From the NCBI RefSeq assembly GCF_000621165.1, contig NZ_JHZA01000001.1, positions 496,001 to 560,000 of the forward strand: a stretch of DNA of 64,000 nucleotides, in the 5' to 3' direction. Positions within the stretch are counted from its first letter, which is position 1, and every line of letters begins with the position of its first letter. The translations under genes were made by a program, and so were the position numbers. The DNA comes from Enterovibrio calviensis DSM 14347. GTDB taxonomy: Bacteria > Pseudomonadota > Gammaproteobacteria > Enterobacterales > Vibrionaceae. Shown one piece after another: positions 35,492 through 45,841 of the stretch. The notes under the pieces are model-generated. The model had not been told where the DNA came from, did not search any database, and saw nothing but the letters and a program-made list of their open reading frames with translations.

Positions 35492-36922
35492 TTAGGCTTC
35501 GTCTGTTTCCCACGCTTGTTTCTTACGATAGAGCGTTGAAGGGCTGATTTGCAGCAGAACGGCGGCTTTTAGCACATTGCCATCACAATGTGCGATGGCA
35601 CGTTGAATGGCTTCGCGCTCTAGGTCGCACAAGGGACGAATTTCGTCATTCAACGGTGACATGTCATTGGGCTCATCCGTCGTGCTGCTATAGGTAGGCT
35701 CGGGTATGGATACCTGAGCTAAGGATTTGATCTCTTGATCGCTAAGTGTGTCATTGAGAGGAGGTGGGAGCTGCTTAATGCTCACAGCATCGCCATCATT
35801 GAGGACCACGACATTGCGAATGACATTCTGCAATTGGCGAACGTTTCCCGGCCAAGGGTAGTGTCGGAGCACCACCTCAGCTTCGGGCGTGAAACGGGAA
35901 AATGCTTTCCCTTCCTCTTGTGCATAGGTTTTGAGGAAGTGAGTAGCAATCGCCAAAATGTCATCACCGCGATCGCGTAACGGCGGCATGCTTAAGGGCA
36001 CCACATGCAGCCTGTAATAAAGATCTTCGCGAAAGCGTCCCGCAGAGACTTCTTGGAGCGGGTCTCTGTTGGTGGCGCACAAAAACCGAATATCAACGCT
36101 TTCTTCTTTGCTCGCGCCGACTTTTTGGAAGCGGCCGGTTTGGATAAAGCGCAGCAGTTTCTTTTGAAGTTCTAAATCCATTTCGCAAATTTCATCAAGG
36201 AACAGAGTACCGCCATCAGCTTGAGTTGCCGCCCCTTTTCGCTCGTTACTGGCGCCGGTAAACGCGCCTTTGACGTGGCCGAATATTTCACTCTCCATTA
36301 AATCATGGGGGATAGCACCGCAGTTAAGCGCGACAAAAGGGGCTTTGGTTCGCGGACTTTGATGATGAATGGCTTCCGCGCAGACTTCTTTCCCTGTGCC
36401 GCTTTCCCCCGTAATAAACACGGTCGCTTTGCTGGGCGCAGCCGCGTCGATAATACGATACACGTTCTGCATAGGGAGGCTGGAGCCAATGAAGCCTTGG
36501 TAAGCATTGCGCTCGAAACTGCTTTGAATGTCGTCAACCAGACCTTTCAAACGGGTTCGCTCAAGCTGGTTGCGTATTGTGGTTTTGAGGCGTTCAGCAC
36601 TGACGGGTTTTTCGAGAAAATCTTCTGCGCCTTGGCGCATTAAGTCCACGGCTTTATCCACCGAACCATGACTGGTTACCACAACGACTGAGCAAGGCAG
36701 TCCCTGTTCATTAATCCACTGAAGGATCTTTTCACCAGACATATCAGGCAGCTTCAAGTCCAACAAGATGAGGTGTGGTGTCACGTTTTGAAGGTAGTCG
36801 AGTGCCGCTTGGCCGGTTTCTAAACAGGTCAGTTCTATAGGCTCATCGGAAAGGTACTGCATGTACAGATTCGCAAGTGGCTCCGAATCCTCAATGATGA
36901 GCACGCGATACGTTTGCTTCAT
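35492..36922 (-). CDS. sypG: SypG: sigma-54-dependent response regulator
   Basis: 476 residues in three domains. Receiver, residues ~6-120, with phospho-acceptor Asp55 (LLDLKLPDMSG) and a later EKP lysine. AAA+ sigma-54 activator domain, ~140-380, with Walker A GESGTGKE (172-179), the sigma-54 contact motif GAFTGA (219-224) and Walker B TLFLDE. C-terminal Fis-type helix-turn-helix (NVLKAAVLLQISPSTLYRKK). This is the layout of SypG, direct activator of the syp promoters in V. fischeri. The eight sigma-54-type sites in the surrounding 27 kb are its likely targets. It lies 114 bp after sypF. Confidence 0.94.
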   Translation of the reverse strand: MKQTYRVLIIEDSEPLANLYMQYLSDEPIELTCLETGQAALDYLQNVTPHLILLDLKLPDMSGEKILQWINEQGLPCSVVVVTSHGSVDKAVDLMRQGAEDFLEKPVSAERLKTTIRNQLERTRLKGLVDDIQSSFERNAYQGFIGSSLPMQNVYRIIDAAAPSKATVFITGESGTGKEVCAEAIHHQSPRTKAPFVALNCGAIPHDLMESEIFGHVKGAFTGASNERKGAATQADGGTLFLDEICEMDLELQKKLLRFIQTGRFQKVGASKEESVDIRFLCATNRDPLQEVSAGRFREDLYYRLHVVPLSMPPLRDRGDDILAIATHFLKTYAQEEGKAFSRFTPEAEVVLRHYPWPGNVRQLQNVIRNVVVLNDGDAVSIKQLPPPLNDTLSDQEIKSLAQVSIPEPTYSSTTDEPNDMSPLNDEIRPLCDLEREAIQRAIAHCDGNVLKAAVLLQISPSTLYRKKQAWETDEA

Positions 36923-37036
36923 GTGGAAAAATCCCCTTTGCTGTCTGCCTGCGTCAACCCATTTAACGGGTAAAGGAGACGTAACGTTCTGTTAAATATT
37001 GATTTAAGTGTATGACAGATTCATTTTTCCATCGGA

Positions 37037-40000
37037 TTATTTCTTGGCTTTGAGCATGGCGTCAGCTGAAAATCCTTGTTGTACACGTTGTTCCAATTCA
37101 GTTAGGGAGCGGGTTGCTTCTGCCGTCAGTAATTCAGCGACCTCTACTGCCGTGTCGTAATGCTGATTTAGGCAATGCTTTTCGATATCTCGGCAAAGGC
37201 TACTCAACAAACTGTTACCGTGAGAAGCGGCACTGCTGCCTAATGTATGCGCTTCAAATTCCAGGGTGTAGTAGTCCTGCGTTGCGGCGGCATTTTTGAC
37301 TTTTTCAACACGTTGTTGAGCATCACCAATATAGAAAGAAATGAGCTGAGGAGTAACCTCCGCTGACGTGTCTTTCACCAGTTGAACTAGAGTGGCTTCG
37401 TCGACCCTGTCATGAGTGGCACTGACAGTCGGTGCTTCTGATGATTGGTGTTGATTCTCCTGAAGTGAAAAGCCGCTGTCAGTGAGATTGATGTCAACAT
37501 CGCCTGCCAATGAGTGTTGTGCTTCTCGGAGGGGGCCTTTGGGCTGCCAACGGGAGAGGCAGTCTAAAATCGATTGACGAGTGAAAGGCTTGGAGACGAA
37601 ATCATCCATGCCAACTTCCATGAAATTCTCTTTGTCACCTCGGATCGCATGGGCGGTAAGAGCCACGATCACCACATTCTTGGCGTCGCTGTCGAGGGCG
37701 CGAATGCGTCGGGTGGCTTCCATTCCATCCATTTCTGGCATGGATATATCCATTAATACAATGTCATAGGGAATACTAGAAACGGCTTCCACCGCTTCTT
37801 GGCCATTACTGACAATATCAACGGACAAGCCAGAGAATTCGAGCATGGTGCGTAATACGACTTGGTTGGCAGGGTTATCCTCAGCCATCAAAATCCGAAT
37901 ATCTGTCGCGATATCGACTTGGGTTGCTGGAGGCTCTGGCGAATGGACGATGCTGTCATCTTGAGAGGCTGTGTCTATGTTGAGCACGGCACTAAACACT
38001 GACCCTTTGCCCACTTCACTCACGACAGAGATTTCGCCGTCCATCAAATTGACGATTTGTTTGCAGATGGCTAGACCCAAACCGCTGCCTTCGTGGCCAC
38101 GATCATAACTGCTTTCAGCCATGGTGAATTCGTTGAAGAGAATGGGGATATGACTACTATCAATACCGACGCCAGTATCAACCACGTCGATTTGCAATTG
38201 GTGATACCTAGAACTTTGGTGGTTGCTGGTTAGCGATACAGTGACAGAGCCTTTTTTTGTGTATTTGACGGCATTGGAAAGTAGGTTAAGCAACAATTGA
38301 CGAATTCTGTCGCCATCGCCGTTCAAAAACTTTGGCACACTGTCAGAGATTTTCGCCGTTAAACGCAAGTTCTTTTTCTGTGCCTGAGGACGCATGATAT
38401 CGACCGTTTGGTGGAAGAGGTCGTACATATCAAAAGGATGTTTTTCTAACGATAACTTGCCCGCCTCCATCTTTGAAAAGTCGAGAATATCATTAATGAT
38501 GGCAAGGAGCAGTTCACCGGATTCTCGCGCCGTTTGCACCAGCTTCTGTTGCTGATCGCCTAGCGGCGTCTCTTTTAACAGGCCAAGAACACCGAGTACT
38601 CCGTTCATGGGAGTGCGAATTTCATGACTCATGGCCGCCAAAAATTGGCTTTTGGCTTTGTTGGCACTTTCCGCACTCTGCTGGGATTCTAAGATGATCT
38701 GTTCAGTGTGTTTTTGCTCGGTTAAGTCGAAGAAATGCGCCACATAATGGGTTAACTGTTCGCTTTCATTTTTTACGGCAGTAATGCTGATTCGGACAGG
38801 AATTGAACGACCTTCTTTGTGTCGAAATGTCAGTTCTCCTTGCCAAATACCATTCGCTAACAGTTTACGCCAGATGTTTTTATGAAACGCAGCATCTTGA
38901 GGATTGGTGGTCAGTGAACGTGGTTTTTCGCCTTGAACTTCAATATCAGAAAACCCTGTGACTTGAGTAAAAGCCGGGTTGGTTTGGATAATATGGCCGT
39001 GGCTGTCCGAAATGAACATCGCCTCTGATGACTCAAAGGCATGGGCTGCAATTTTGAGCTCTGTCTGGTCTTTCAGTTGTTGAGTGATATCGCGAATGTA
39101 AGAAACAAAAATGTGTCCTTGTGCGGTTTTTGCTGGCGAAATTGAAATCTCGATAGGAAACTCACGGCCGCTACGCCGAATGGCACTCAGCTCTATTCGT
39201 TGATTAAGAACGGGGCCCTCGCCAGTAGAAAGGAAGTGACGCATTCCCTTGATGTGAGCTTCGCGAAGGCGAGCAGGAACAATAGTATCAGCCATCGCTT
39301 TGCCGACGACCTCGTGGCGCTCCCAACCAAAAATTTGTTCAGCGACGGGGCTGAATTCGATGATGATATCGTTGTCATTGGCGACGATGATGGCATCGTG
39401 AGACGCATTATAGATGGCGGCGTTTTTTTCTTCGATCTGACGCGCTTCACTGTAAGAATATTTTTGGTGTTTAAGTGAATCATTCAATTGATTGTAACTC
39501 GCATCAAGCTTGTGACGCATTGAATCAACCATTTGGACAGTGGCTTCAATATCATCTTGATAGAACAATTTAAAGCGAGAAATAGGTGTGTCTGGCGAAT
39601 TGACACTTTGTAACCTACGAAGCGGACCTGTTACTGCCATCACCATGATATAAGTGGAAATAATACACAGAACACCGACCGACATGACACCCCAATGCAG
39701 TACGTGTTCAGTGAAGATTTCATCAGAGCGTGAGATATTGTTATCAAAACCGATAACGACCCACCCTGAAGGGTTGGTTGCATCACCGATAGGTGCACTC
39801 TTCGTAGCAATTTCTCCGGAGAAATTGCTCTGCAATTGACTATGAGCCAGCACGCTGCCATTGCGCTCAATGCTAAGAAAGGCGAACTTTTCTTGCTCAA
39901 CAATTTGGTCTGTGAAGGCTTTCAATTCGTCGATGTCATCATTCACTACATATTCTAGTGACACGATCGACGTCAGATTTGCGATGCGTTGTATGTGTTC

Positions 40001-40117
40001 GCCGGGCAGGTTCGTATTGGACTCATGGTGATGAAAAAAAGACATCAAGGTCAGCGCCATGAGCGTCAGGGTCAACGCGGCTACGGTGATAAAAACCGCT
40101 TTAATACTGATGTTCAG
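37037..40117 (-). CDS. sypF: SypF: hybrid sensor histidine kinase with Hpt domain
   Basis: About 1026 residues if started at CTG 40117. No ATG/GTG/TTG start allows the full first membrane helix; CTG 40117 lies just after AAGGGGG and keeps [24 protein letters not shown] intact. TTG 40075 or ATG 40057 would cut it. Numbered from TTG 40075: periplasmic sensor ~15-125, second helix ~127-150, two PAS domains (~220-330, ~345-455), HisKA with His484, HATPase (N-box near 597, GSGLGLAI near 663), receiver with Asp776, Hpt with His943. In V. fischeri the SypF Hpt passes phosphate to SypG and SypE. An in-frame TAA at 40127 bounds the frame. Confidence 0.9.
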   Translation of the reverse strand: MNISIKAVFITVAALTLTLMALTLMSFFHHHESNTNLPGEHIQRIANLTSIVSLEYVVNDDIDELKAFTDQIVEQEKFAFLSIERNGSVLAHSQLQSNFSGEIATKSAPIGDATNPSGWVVIGFDNNISRSDEIFTEHVLHWGVMSVGVLCIISTYIMVMAVTGPLRRLQSVNSPDTPISRFKLFYQDDIEATVQMVDSMRHKLDASYNQLNDSLKHQKYSYSEARQIEEKNAAIYNASHDAIIVANDNDIIIEFSPVAEQIFGWERHEVVGKAMADTIVPARLREAHIKGMRHFLSTGEGPVLNQRIELSAIRRSGREFPIEISISPAKTAQGHIFVSYIRDITQQLKDQTELKIAAHAFESSEAMFISDSHGHIIQTNPAFTQVTGFSDIEVQGEKPRSLTTNPQDAAFHKNIWRKLLANGIWQGELTFRHKEGRSIPVRISITAVKNESEQLTHYVAHFFDLTEQKHTEQIILESQQSAESANKAKSQFLAAMSHEIRTPMNGVLGVLGLLKETPLGDQQQKLVQTARESGELLLAIINDILDFSKMEAGKLSLEKHPFDMYDLFHQTVDIMRPQAQKKNLRLTAKISDSVPKFLNGDGDRIRQLLLNLLSNAVKYTKKGSVTVSLTSNHQSSRYHQLQIDVVDTGVGIDSSHIPILFNEFTMAESSYDRGHEGSGLGLAICKQIVNLMDGEISVVSEVGKGSVFSAVLNIDTASQDDSIVHSPEPPATQVDIATDIRILMAEDNPANQVVLRTMLEFSGLSVDIVSNGQEAVEAVSSIPYDIVLMDISMPEMDGMEATRRIRALDSDAKNVVIVALTAHAIRGDKENFMEVGMDDFVSKPFTRQSILDCLSRWQPKGPLREAQHSLAGDVDINLTDSGFSLQENQHQSSEAPTVSATHDRVDEATLVQLVKDTSAEVTPQLISFYIGDAQQRVEKVKNAAATQDYYTLEFEAHTLGSSAASHGNSLLSSLCRDIEKHCLNQHYDTAVEVAELLTAEATRSLTELEQRVQQGFSADAMLKAKK

Positions 40118-40209
40118 AGCGCCCCCTTATTGATGCTTAGTAGTTGAAACTTATGTATCAATTTTGAAACCGTGCGTTATAGAGTCTAGTACAGTTTTTG
40201 GGCTTATTC

Positions 40210-41745
40210 TTATTCTCGCGCAGCGTGTTGGAGCAGAATCAGTGTCGCGTCATCTTTATGTCGTTCCCCATAATGTTCAAAGGACGCCATAATGGTTTCA
40301 GTGGCTTCATGTAGCGGCAAATCGCGTGTCTCACGTAGGGCTTCCATCACCTTGTCCGTCAGCATTTGGCGAGCGTCGTTATCTTCGGCAGCTTCAAACA
40401 ATCCGTCGGTATATATCGCTATTCGCTCTCCTAGTTTGAGCGTTGTGGTGAGCACTTCATATTCTGCGCCGTAAAGCACGCCTGGCAGGATGCCGCCAAT
40501 ATTGAGTTCTTCTACGTGATGTTCTGAAACTTTGAAGGGGGCGGGATGACCAGCACTTGCCATTTGAATAGTGCCATCATCGAATAATGCAACCGAGCAG
40601 CACGTGAGAATGACCTGTGACAGCAAGTTATCTTCTAAAGCGCAGTCCGACAGCCGGTTAAGTAATGTCGAACAGGGGCTCTGTTCAGACTCCACTTGGT
40701 ACATCAGGCCACGTAAATACCCGCCATAGGCATAGGAGAAAAATTTCGCGGCGACATCATGGCCCATAACATCAGCCAAATTCACCATCAAGAAGTCAGG
40801 TGTATCGCGGTGCAACACTAAATCTCCCCCGCCAATACCAGTATTGCGGCTTGCTACAGACATGCTCCAACCATGTGAAGTGCTAGGTAGGGAGGGCGTC
40901 AGCGCGTTAGTAATACGCTGATTGATCTTGTCCGTTAACTGGCGGTAAATTTGGTCAGAGCGGTTCAGGACGCGCTGTACGCTTTGCATGAGTGATGACT
41001 TTGAAACAGGTTTTACGATGTAATCGTCTATGCCCAAACCCAGTGCATTGCTACGTGTTTCGGGGTTATCTGAAAACGTCAAAAAGATAAATGGGGTAAG
41101 CAGTGTGTTGGTTTCATTGTGAAGCGCTTTCTTCAGGCTCAAGCCATCCATACCGGGCATTCGTATATCGGAAATCACTAAATCTACGGTATTGTGAAGA
41201 AGAAATTCGAGCGCTTTCTCTCCATTCTCTGCTTCGAAAACCCGATAACGCTCTGACAGATATGCACTAAACAATCGGCGTTGGCTATCATCATCTTCCA
41301 CGATGAGTACGCTAGGTTTGGTGGAAATTTGTTGAATTTTCCACTTCAGGGTCAGCTTATTAGCCCCAAAAGTGGTGCGTTTAGTGTATTCCATGTCATC
41401 AGTGAGGCTTTGGATCAGAGCGAGGCCTCGCCCACCTTCTTTTTCCTCGAACGTATCTAATGTTTGAACGCGGTCGGGCAAGGTGGGGTTCCAGCTTTGT
41501 CCGTCGTCAGACAGGTGCAATAACCAATGCCCATCTTGGCATTCCAGCCCTACGTCAATGAAGGTTGGCTTTGGGCTTGTATGGTTCACCAGATTGGCGG
41601 CTGCTTCCGAGAAGCACAGCTGTATATTGTTCGACAGGTGATCCCCGACGCCTCGCGCCTTGAGGGTGGTACTGATTTCTTTTCTGGCGTCGCTGATTTT
41701 TTTTAACGTAGCAGGGCGACATTGGAGATTAACAACCGCAACCAT
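40210..41745 (-). CDS. sypE: SypE: response regulator with RsbW-like kinase and PP2C phosphatase domains
   Basis: 511 residues in the distinctive SypE order. Residues ~5-135 are an RsbW-like serine kinase ATPase (N-box SEAAANLVNH; GGRGLALI). Residues ~145-260 are a receiver with Asp193 (ISDIRMPGMDG). Residues ~290-508 are a PP2C/SpoIIE phosphatase (GIGGGDLVLHRD, NLADVMGHDV, ASAGHPAPF, YTDGLFEA, DDATLILLQ). In V. fischeri SypE phosphorylates and dephosphorylates SypA and so switches biofilm formation. It lies 2 bp after sypD. Confidence 0.95.
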   Translation of the reverse strand: MVAVVNLQCRPATLKKISDARKEISTTLKARGVGDHLSNNIQLCFSEAAANLVNHTSPKPTFIDVGLECQDGHWLLHLSDDGQSWNPTLPDRVQTLDTFEEKEGGRGLALIQSLTDDMEYTKRTTFGANKLTLKWKIQQISTKPSVLIVEDDDSQRRLFSAYLSERYRVFEAENGEKALEFLLHNTVDLVISDIRMPGMDGLSLKKALHNETNTLLTPFIFLTFSDNPETRSNALGLGIDDYIVKPVSKSSLMQSVQRVLNRSDQIYRQLTDKINQRITNALTPSLPSTSHGWSMSVASRNTGIGGGDLVLHRDTPDFLMVNLADVMGHDVAAKFFSYAYGGYLRGLMYQVESEQSPCSTLLNRLSDCALEDNLLSQVILTCCSVALFDDGTIQMASAGHPAPFKVSEHHVEELNIGGILPGVLYGAEYEVLTTTLKLGERIAIYTDGLFEAAEDNDARQMLTDKVMEALRETRDLPLHEATETIMASFEHYGERHKDDATLILLQHAARE

Positions 41746-41747
41746 AA

Positions 41748-42455
41748 CTAGATCTCCAACGACAATAAGTGGCTTTTTAAAATGGCGAGTCTGAGTTTTC
41801 CCGCAAGCTTTGGCATGTATTTCGATAACCGGCCAATTTCGCGCAAAATCTCGACTTTGAGTGATGGGTTGTTCTTATCGTTAAGCACACAGCCGAGGAG
41901 ATGCGCGCCTGCATCGTTGAGTTTTTTGACTGATTCTGAGGCTTGCGCTTCAGTAGTTTGTCCCGTCATCACGACCATGATGGTGCCGTCAGCCGCGGCC
42001 GCGACGCGCTCAGGGGGGATGTTATTCGCATTCAGTCGTGAGATCGGTGATGTATCAAAAATAACCAAATCGAAGTCTTTGTGCCATTGCTTCACATATT
42101 CTTCCAAAGAGCCTGGGCGACGTAACTCCATGATGGTCTCGCGCTTAGACGGTGCAATGATCCCGGTGAAATAAGTGCTTTCGCCGGATACACCGACGAG
42201 TTCCGGGCTAGGGAGTTGATGATTGTCATAAGTGGTGACCGTCATTCCCTGACTTTCAAGGCTCGGATGATAGAGATTCAAGTCCACCACCAGCGTGGAT
42301 TTACCCGCCAGCAGAGAACGGTGTGCGATAGCACTCGCGAGCGATGTGACCCCTTCACCTGACTCGGTTGCAGTCAACGCGAGGGTTTTGTAATCGTTGC
42401 GGACAATCTGAAAGTAAATCCGCTCTACTTCTACGTTCCACGGAGGAATATTCAT
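41748..42455 (-). CDS. sypD: SypD: CpsD/Wzc-like ATPase with altered Walker A
   Basis: 235 residues, similar in fold to the cytoplasmic kinase part of BY-kinases (CpsD/CapB). The Walker A region reads ATESGEGVTSLASAIA; the lysine expected in GEGKST is replaced by valine. The Walker A'-like LVVDLNLYHPS and Walker B DLVIFDTSPIS are kept. There is no C-terminal tyrosine cluster. So it may bind nucleotide poorly or act as a structural partner of SypO. It overlaps sypC at TAATG. Confidence 0.87.
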   Translation of the reverse strand: MNIPPWNVEVERIYFQIVRNDYKTLALTATESGEGVTSLASAIAHRSLLAGKSTLVVDLNLYHPSLESQGMTVTTYDNHQLPSPELVGVSGESTYFTGIIAPSKRETIMELRRPGSLEEYVKQWHKDFDLVIFDTSPISRLNANNIPPERVAAAADGTIMVVMTGQTTEAQASESVKKLNDAGAHLLGCVLNDKNNPSLKVEILREIGRLSKYMPKLAGKLRLAILKSHLLSLEI

Positions 42456-44566
42456 TAGAGTAATCCTATCAGGGCGGCAATCCCTGCCAGTTGGAAGACA
42501 TCAGTGATACCTTGACGAATTTTTTCTGCAGTGCTTTCTTCTTTGGTGGGCACGTAAACCGTGTCACCGACACGCAAGACAGGAAGATCTTGGAATCGCG
42601 CAGTACGGCTAAATTCAGACAAGTTAAAGGTTTTTGCTTGATCACGACAACAGGACACATTCACGACGGTAATTCGTTCTATGTAGGCGTTGTTGCTGGG
42701 GCCGCCTGCTTCAGCGAGAAGGTCAAGAATGGTCATATGATCGTCAAAGGTGTATCGGCCTGGTTTGTTGACCGCACCTAGCACGCGAATCGTATTTTCT
42801 TTCGACAAGTCGAGCCAGTTACGATCTTTTTCAGGAATGTAAATGGTGTCGCCGATATTGACCTCGGGCAAGATAGTTGAGTCGCCCGTTTCAAAGAACA
42901 GCGCGAGATTTAATTTACTGACGCGAGCGACATTGCCATCAAGGTGCGTAATACGAATATTGTGTAAATCGGCTTGTGCGGTTGGACCATCGGCGGCAGA
43001 AAGAATATCGAGGAAGTGCATTTCTTCTGTAAATTTGTAACGTCCTGGTGCGCCCACTTGCCCAAACACATAAATGGATGTGTCTGAGCTTTGTCGAATC
43101 CATTTGGCTTTGTTGTCGACGGGGTCGTCCGGTAAGTCATGCACACGAACCGTTGAACCTGCTTTGATCGGCGGTAGCTCGGTATCTGCCAAGCCATCAC
43201 GAATGAAGGTGTCGAGGTTGAAGGTATACACTTTAGATTTAGTGGCAGAGACGGGGGTGACTATCTCTATTTTACTGGTGTCAGCGCGAGAAGTAGGGCC
43301 GCCGACGTGAGCCAACAAATCGAGCAGCGACATTTCTTGCGACCATTCAATACGGCTAGGACGGACGACTTCACCAAACACTCTCACGGCACGGTCCGGA
43401 GAGACTTTTAGCCATGATTTTTCATTGAGGTCGAGTTTCTCTGGTACGAATATCGCATCGCCGGGCAGTACCAATGGCAGTGGGCCAGTCAATTTCCCTT
43501 CCGAAAACAGGGTGAGATCGAACCCTACAGTTTCTCCACTTCCTCTAATAATGCGGATTTGGCGACTTTCTGCAAATCGTGTTGGTCCGCCCGCATTGGC
43601 GAGAATATCAATAAATGTCGCCCCTTCTTTGCCTTCATACGCGCCGGGTTTTGCGACTTCTCCCATGACATAAACGGTGTTAGAGCCGGTTTTGATTTCT
43701 TCTTCTTGTTTCGGAACAAAAATGGTGGAGCCTTCGACAATGTTCGGCAGCAGTGCTTCATCGCCACTGTCTAAATACTGCTTGAGGTTGAAGATACGCG
43801 GTTCACTTTTGGAGATAACACGGATTTGTTCGACAGCGGCGAAACGTGTCACGCCACCCGATCGCATGAGCAAGTCCACCAAGTTATTTTCTTCCTTGGC
43901 GGAGAAGCTTCCTGGGCGAATGACCTCGCCAAAGACTTTGATGGCTTTTCTGTCTTCAGCGGCATCGCCAGAATCTGCAAGTTTAGACGGGTCAAAACTT
44001 TGCTCAACGTTGCCAATCATTGGTGATGCGGGAATGAATAGGGTATCTAGTGAGTTTAAGGTCGGTAATAGGCTGTCATCACCCGAATCGAGGAATTTTT
44101 TGTAGTCAAAGGTGCTGACTTCTTCACCGCGTCGCAATTGAAATCTGTCGAGTTGCGCCCCTGGACGAAGACCACCCGCAGCATAGAGGGCCATTTGAAT
44201 CGATGCTTCGTTGGGTAGGGTAAATTCACCCGGTTCAGCAACGTAACCTTGTATGGTAACAATGAGCTGACGCTTGCTGACATAAACTTGTAGAGAAGAG
44301 AGATCACGAATCACCTCATTCAGTGTTTTATTGACGGCGTTGGCCAGCGCTTCTTCCGTCATCCCTGCGGCTTGCACCATGCCCACTTCTGGGAGCGTCA
44401 AACGCCCTTGACGGTCAATCTGGAATTCTTTGTTCAGCATGACTTCACCCGGTAGCATGATAGCCACCAAATCGCCGATCTGTACGCGATATTCTTCCGA
44501 TTGCACTTTTGCCACATTGGCAAAAACCAAGACAGAAAACAGGATGAGAGTCAGTGCATGCTTCAT
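42455..44566 (-). CDS. sypC: SypC: outer-membrane polysaccharide export protein with six SLBB repeats
   Basis: 703 residues with a signal peptide (KHALTLILFSVLVFANVAKVQS). A Wza-like polysaccharide export domain (PF02563) covers ~25-100 (YRVQIGDLVAIMLPG). Six SLBB-type repeats follow, starting near 103, 209, 298, 395, 498 and 595, each with a G-x-V-x-x-P-G core and a downstream LLxxxGG element. Wza has far fewer. The C-terminal hydrophobic stretch (LAGIAALIGLL) is very short. It forms the outer-membrane exit channel. It overlaps sypB by 4 bp. Confidence 0.92.
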   Translation of the reverse strand: MKHALTLILFSVLVFANVAKVQSEEYRVQIGDLVAIMLPGEVMLNKEFQIDRQGRLTLPEVGMVQAAGMTEEALANAVNKTLNEVIRDLSSLQVYVSKRQLIVTIQGYVAEPGEFTLPNEASIQMALYAAGGLRPGAQLDRFQLRRGEEVSTFDYKKFLDSGDDSLLPTLNSLDTLFIPASPMIGNVEQSFDPSKLADSGDAAEDRKAIKVFGEVIRPGSFSAKEENNLVDLLMRSGGVTRFAAVEQIRVISKSEPRIFNLKQYLDSGDEALLPNIVEGSTIFVPKQEEEIKTGSNTVYVMGEVAKPGAYEGKEGATFIDILANAGGPTRFAESRQIRIIRGSGETVGFDLTLFSEGKLTGPLPLVLPGDAIFVPEKLDLNEKSWLKVSPDRAVRVFGEVVRPSRIEWSQEMSLLDLLAHVGGPTSRADTSKIEIVTPVSATKSKVYTFNLDTFIRDGLADTELPPIKAGSTVRVHDLPDDPVDNKAKWIRQSSDTSIYVFGQVGAPGRYKFTEEMHFLDILSAADGPTAQADLHNIRITHLDGNVARVSKLNLALFFETGDSTILPEVNIGDTIYIPEKDRNWLDLSKENTIRVLGAVNKPGRYTFDDHMTILDLLAEAGGPSNNAYIERITVVNVSCCRDQAKTFNLSEFSRTARFQDLPVLRVGDTVYVPTKEESTAEKIRQGITDVFQLAGIAALIGLL

Positions 44567-45372
44567 TTGGCGGCTCCTTGAAAGAGAGGGCTCGTCGGCG
44601 CTTCAATCAATTCAATGGATACGCGTCGATTCACCAAGCGTTCTTGTGGTTCGTTGCCATCAAACAGAGGGTCGGTTGATCCGACTGCAGCGACGGTAAG
44701 GCGTGAAGGAGCAATGCCAAATATTTGTAAGTAACGTTTTACTTGGTTGGCTCGTGCAAGGGAAAGTGCCTTGTTGGCCCTTTGATTACCAATTGAGTCA
44801 GTGTGCCCAGTAATGTGCAGAGTGTATTGAGGTAAGTCGCGTAACAAGTGCGCGGCTTCCGCTAAGTGGCCCATGTATTTGGGATTAACTTCGGGAGAAT
44901 TGAATGCAAATTGGTTGTCGATATTCAGCAACGCGTAGATTTCTTCAGCCAGTTGGGAGGCCGAGGCATATTGGCCAGTTCCGTTTGGCGTGCAGGCCCC
45001 ACTTTTTACGACGGCATCTAGCTGTTTTTCCAATCGTTCGAGTGCAGCTCGCTGAATAATCAGATCGTTAGCCGCATCAAACTCTAAACCGCCATGCAAT
45101 TCTCTTACAATGCGAGCCTGCATGCGACGTGCTTGATAAACGGTGGCAGGAAAACACAGTTCAGCCCCTTCTAGGACCAATACATCTAGATGGCGGGCTG
45201 ATAGTTCCCATTCAAATCGTAAGCCATGTTCCGGGCCGATAGGCTGATCAGCCAATACAGGAGAGAGAGCCGAATAATGGTGCTCTGCCATTCCGCCTTC
45301 GCCGTCATCGGGAAACATCGAGCAGCCTGAAGTCATTGCAGTGATGATGATAAGCGTTGAGAGTTTTCTCAT
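44563..45372 (-). CDS. sypB: SypB: OmpA-domain lipoprotein
   Basis: 269 residues. A lipoprotein signal ends in TSGCSM. The C-terminal ~105 residues form an OmpA peptidoglycan-binding domain (LHITGHTDSIGN, LARANQVKRYL, NRRVSIELI). The N-terminal part has a DUF-like helical region with two cysteines. It lies 29 bp after sypA and overlaps sypC, matching the V. fischeri order. It may anchor the export channel to the cell wall. Confidence 0.9.
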   Translation of the reverse strand: MRKLSTLIIITAMTSGCSMFPDDGEGGMAEHHYSALSPVLADQPIGPEHGLRFEWELSARHLDVLVLEGAELCFPATVYQARRMQARIVRELHGGLEFDAANDLIIQRAALERLEKQLDAVVKSGACTPNGTGQYASASQLAEEIYALLNIDNQFAFNSPEVNPKYMGHLAEAAHLLRDLPQYTLHITGHTDSIGNQRANKALSLARANQVKRYLQIFGIAPSRLTVAAVGSTDPLFDGNEPQERLVNRRVSIELIEAPTSPLFQGAAK

Positions 45373-45401
45373 GACGATTCCCTTACTGGGGCGAATTCCG
45401 T

Positions 45402-45728
45402 TTAACCGGCATTCGGTGCAGTTTCTACAGATATCGCACTATTGATGCGTAATAAGTTGATGATTTCTAAAGGTTGACCATGTACATGGGTGAGGGCGAG
45501 CGTTTTGCCGCCAGCCTTGAGTCTTTTGAAGAGAAAGACGATGGCGCCAATGCCAGAACTATCAAGAAAGTCGACTTGACCAAGATTGAGGGTAATATCC
45601 GTGAGCGATTCCGCGTTCACAAGTTCATCTAATTCAGGTTGAAGCTCACTGCAGCCTTGTGCATCCATATCGCCATGGATGAGGATAAGCAGAGAATCAT
45701 TAGATTGTTCGATGCGTTCGATTTGCAT
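45402..45728 (-). CDS. sypA: SypA: STAS-domain anti-sigma-factor-antagonist-like protein
   Basis: 109 residues from the ATG at 45728; the frame opens earlier at 45803 but that part would run through the promoter. A single STAS domain with the regulatory DSSGIG motif (residues 56-61); Ser57 corresponds to the serine that SypE phosphorylates in V. fischeri SypA. Unphosphorylated SypA promotes biofilm there, by a mechanism beyond transcription. It heads the sypA-G unit. Confidence 0.93.
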   Translation of the reverse strand: MQIERIEQSNDSLLILIHGDMDAQGCSELQPELDELVNAESLTDITLNLGQVDFLDSSGIGAIVFLFKRLKAGGKTLALTHVHGQPLEIINLLRINSAISVETAPNAG

Positions 45729-45763
45729 GATGTGGTGCCTCTCCTGTATGACTATCTGTACTA

Positions 45764-45779
45764 AGCGAAATCTATGCCA
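45764..45779 (-). promoter_or_regulatory. Sigma-54-like promoter of sypA
   Basis: On the minus strand the site reads TGGCATAGATTTCGCT. The -24 TGGCA is intact and GG/GC spacing is right; the -12 box is TCGC instead of TTGC. The expected start is ~26 nt before the sypA ATG. Confidence 0.65.
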
Positions 45780-45841
45780 AGTATATATATCAATATAAAA
45801 CAATGAGATACGATAGTACCTTCATGAGTGGACAGGCTTTT

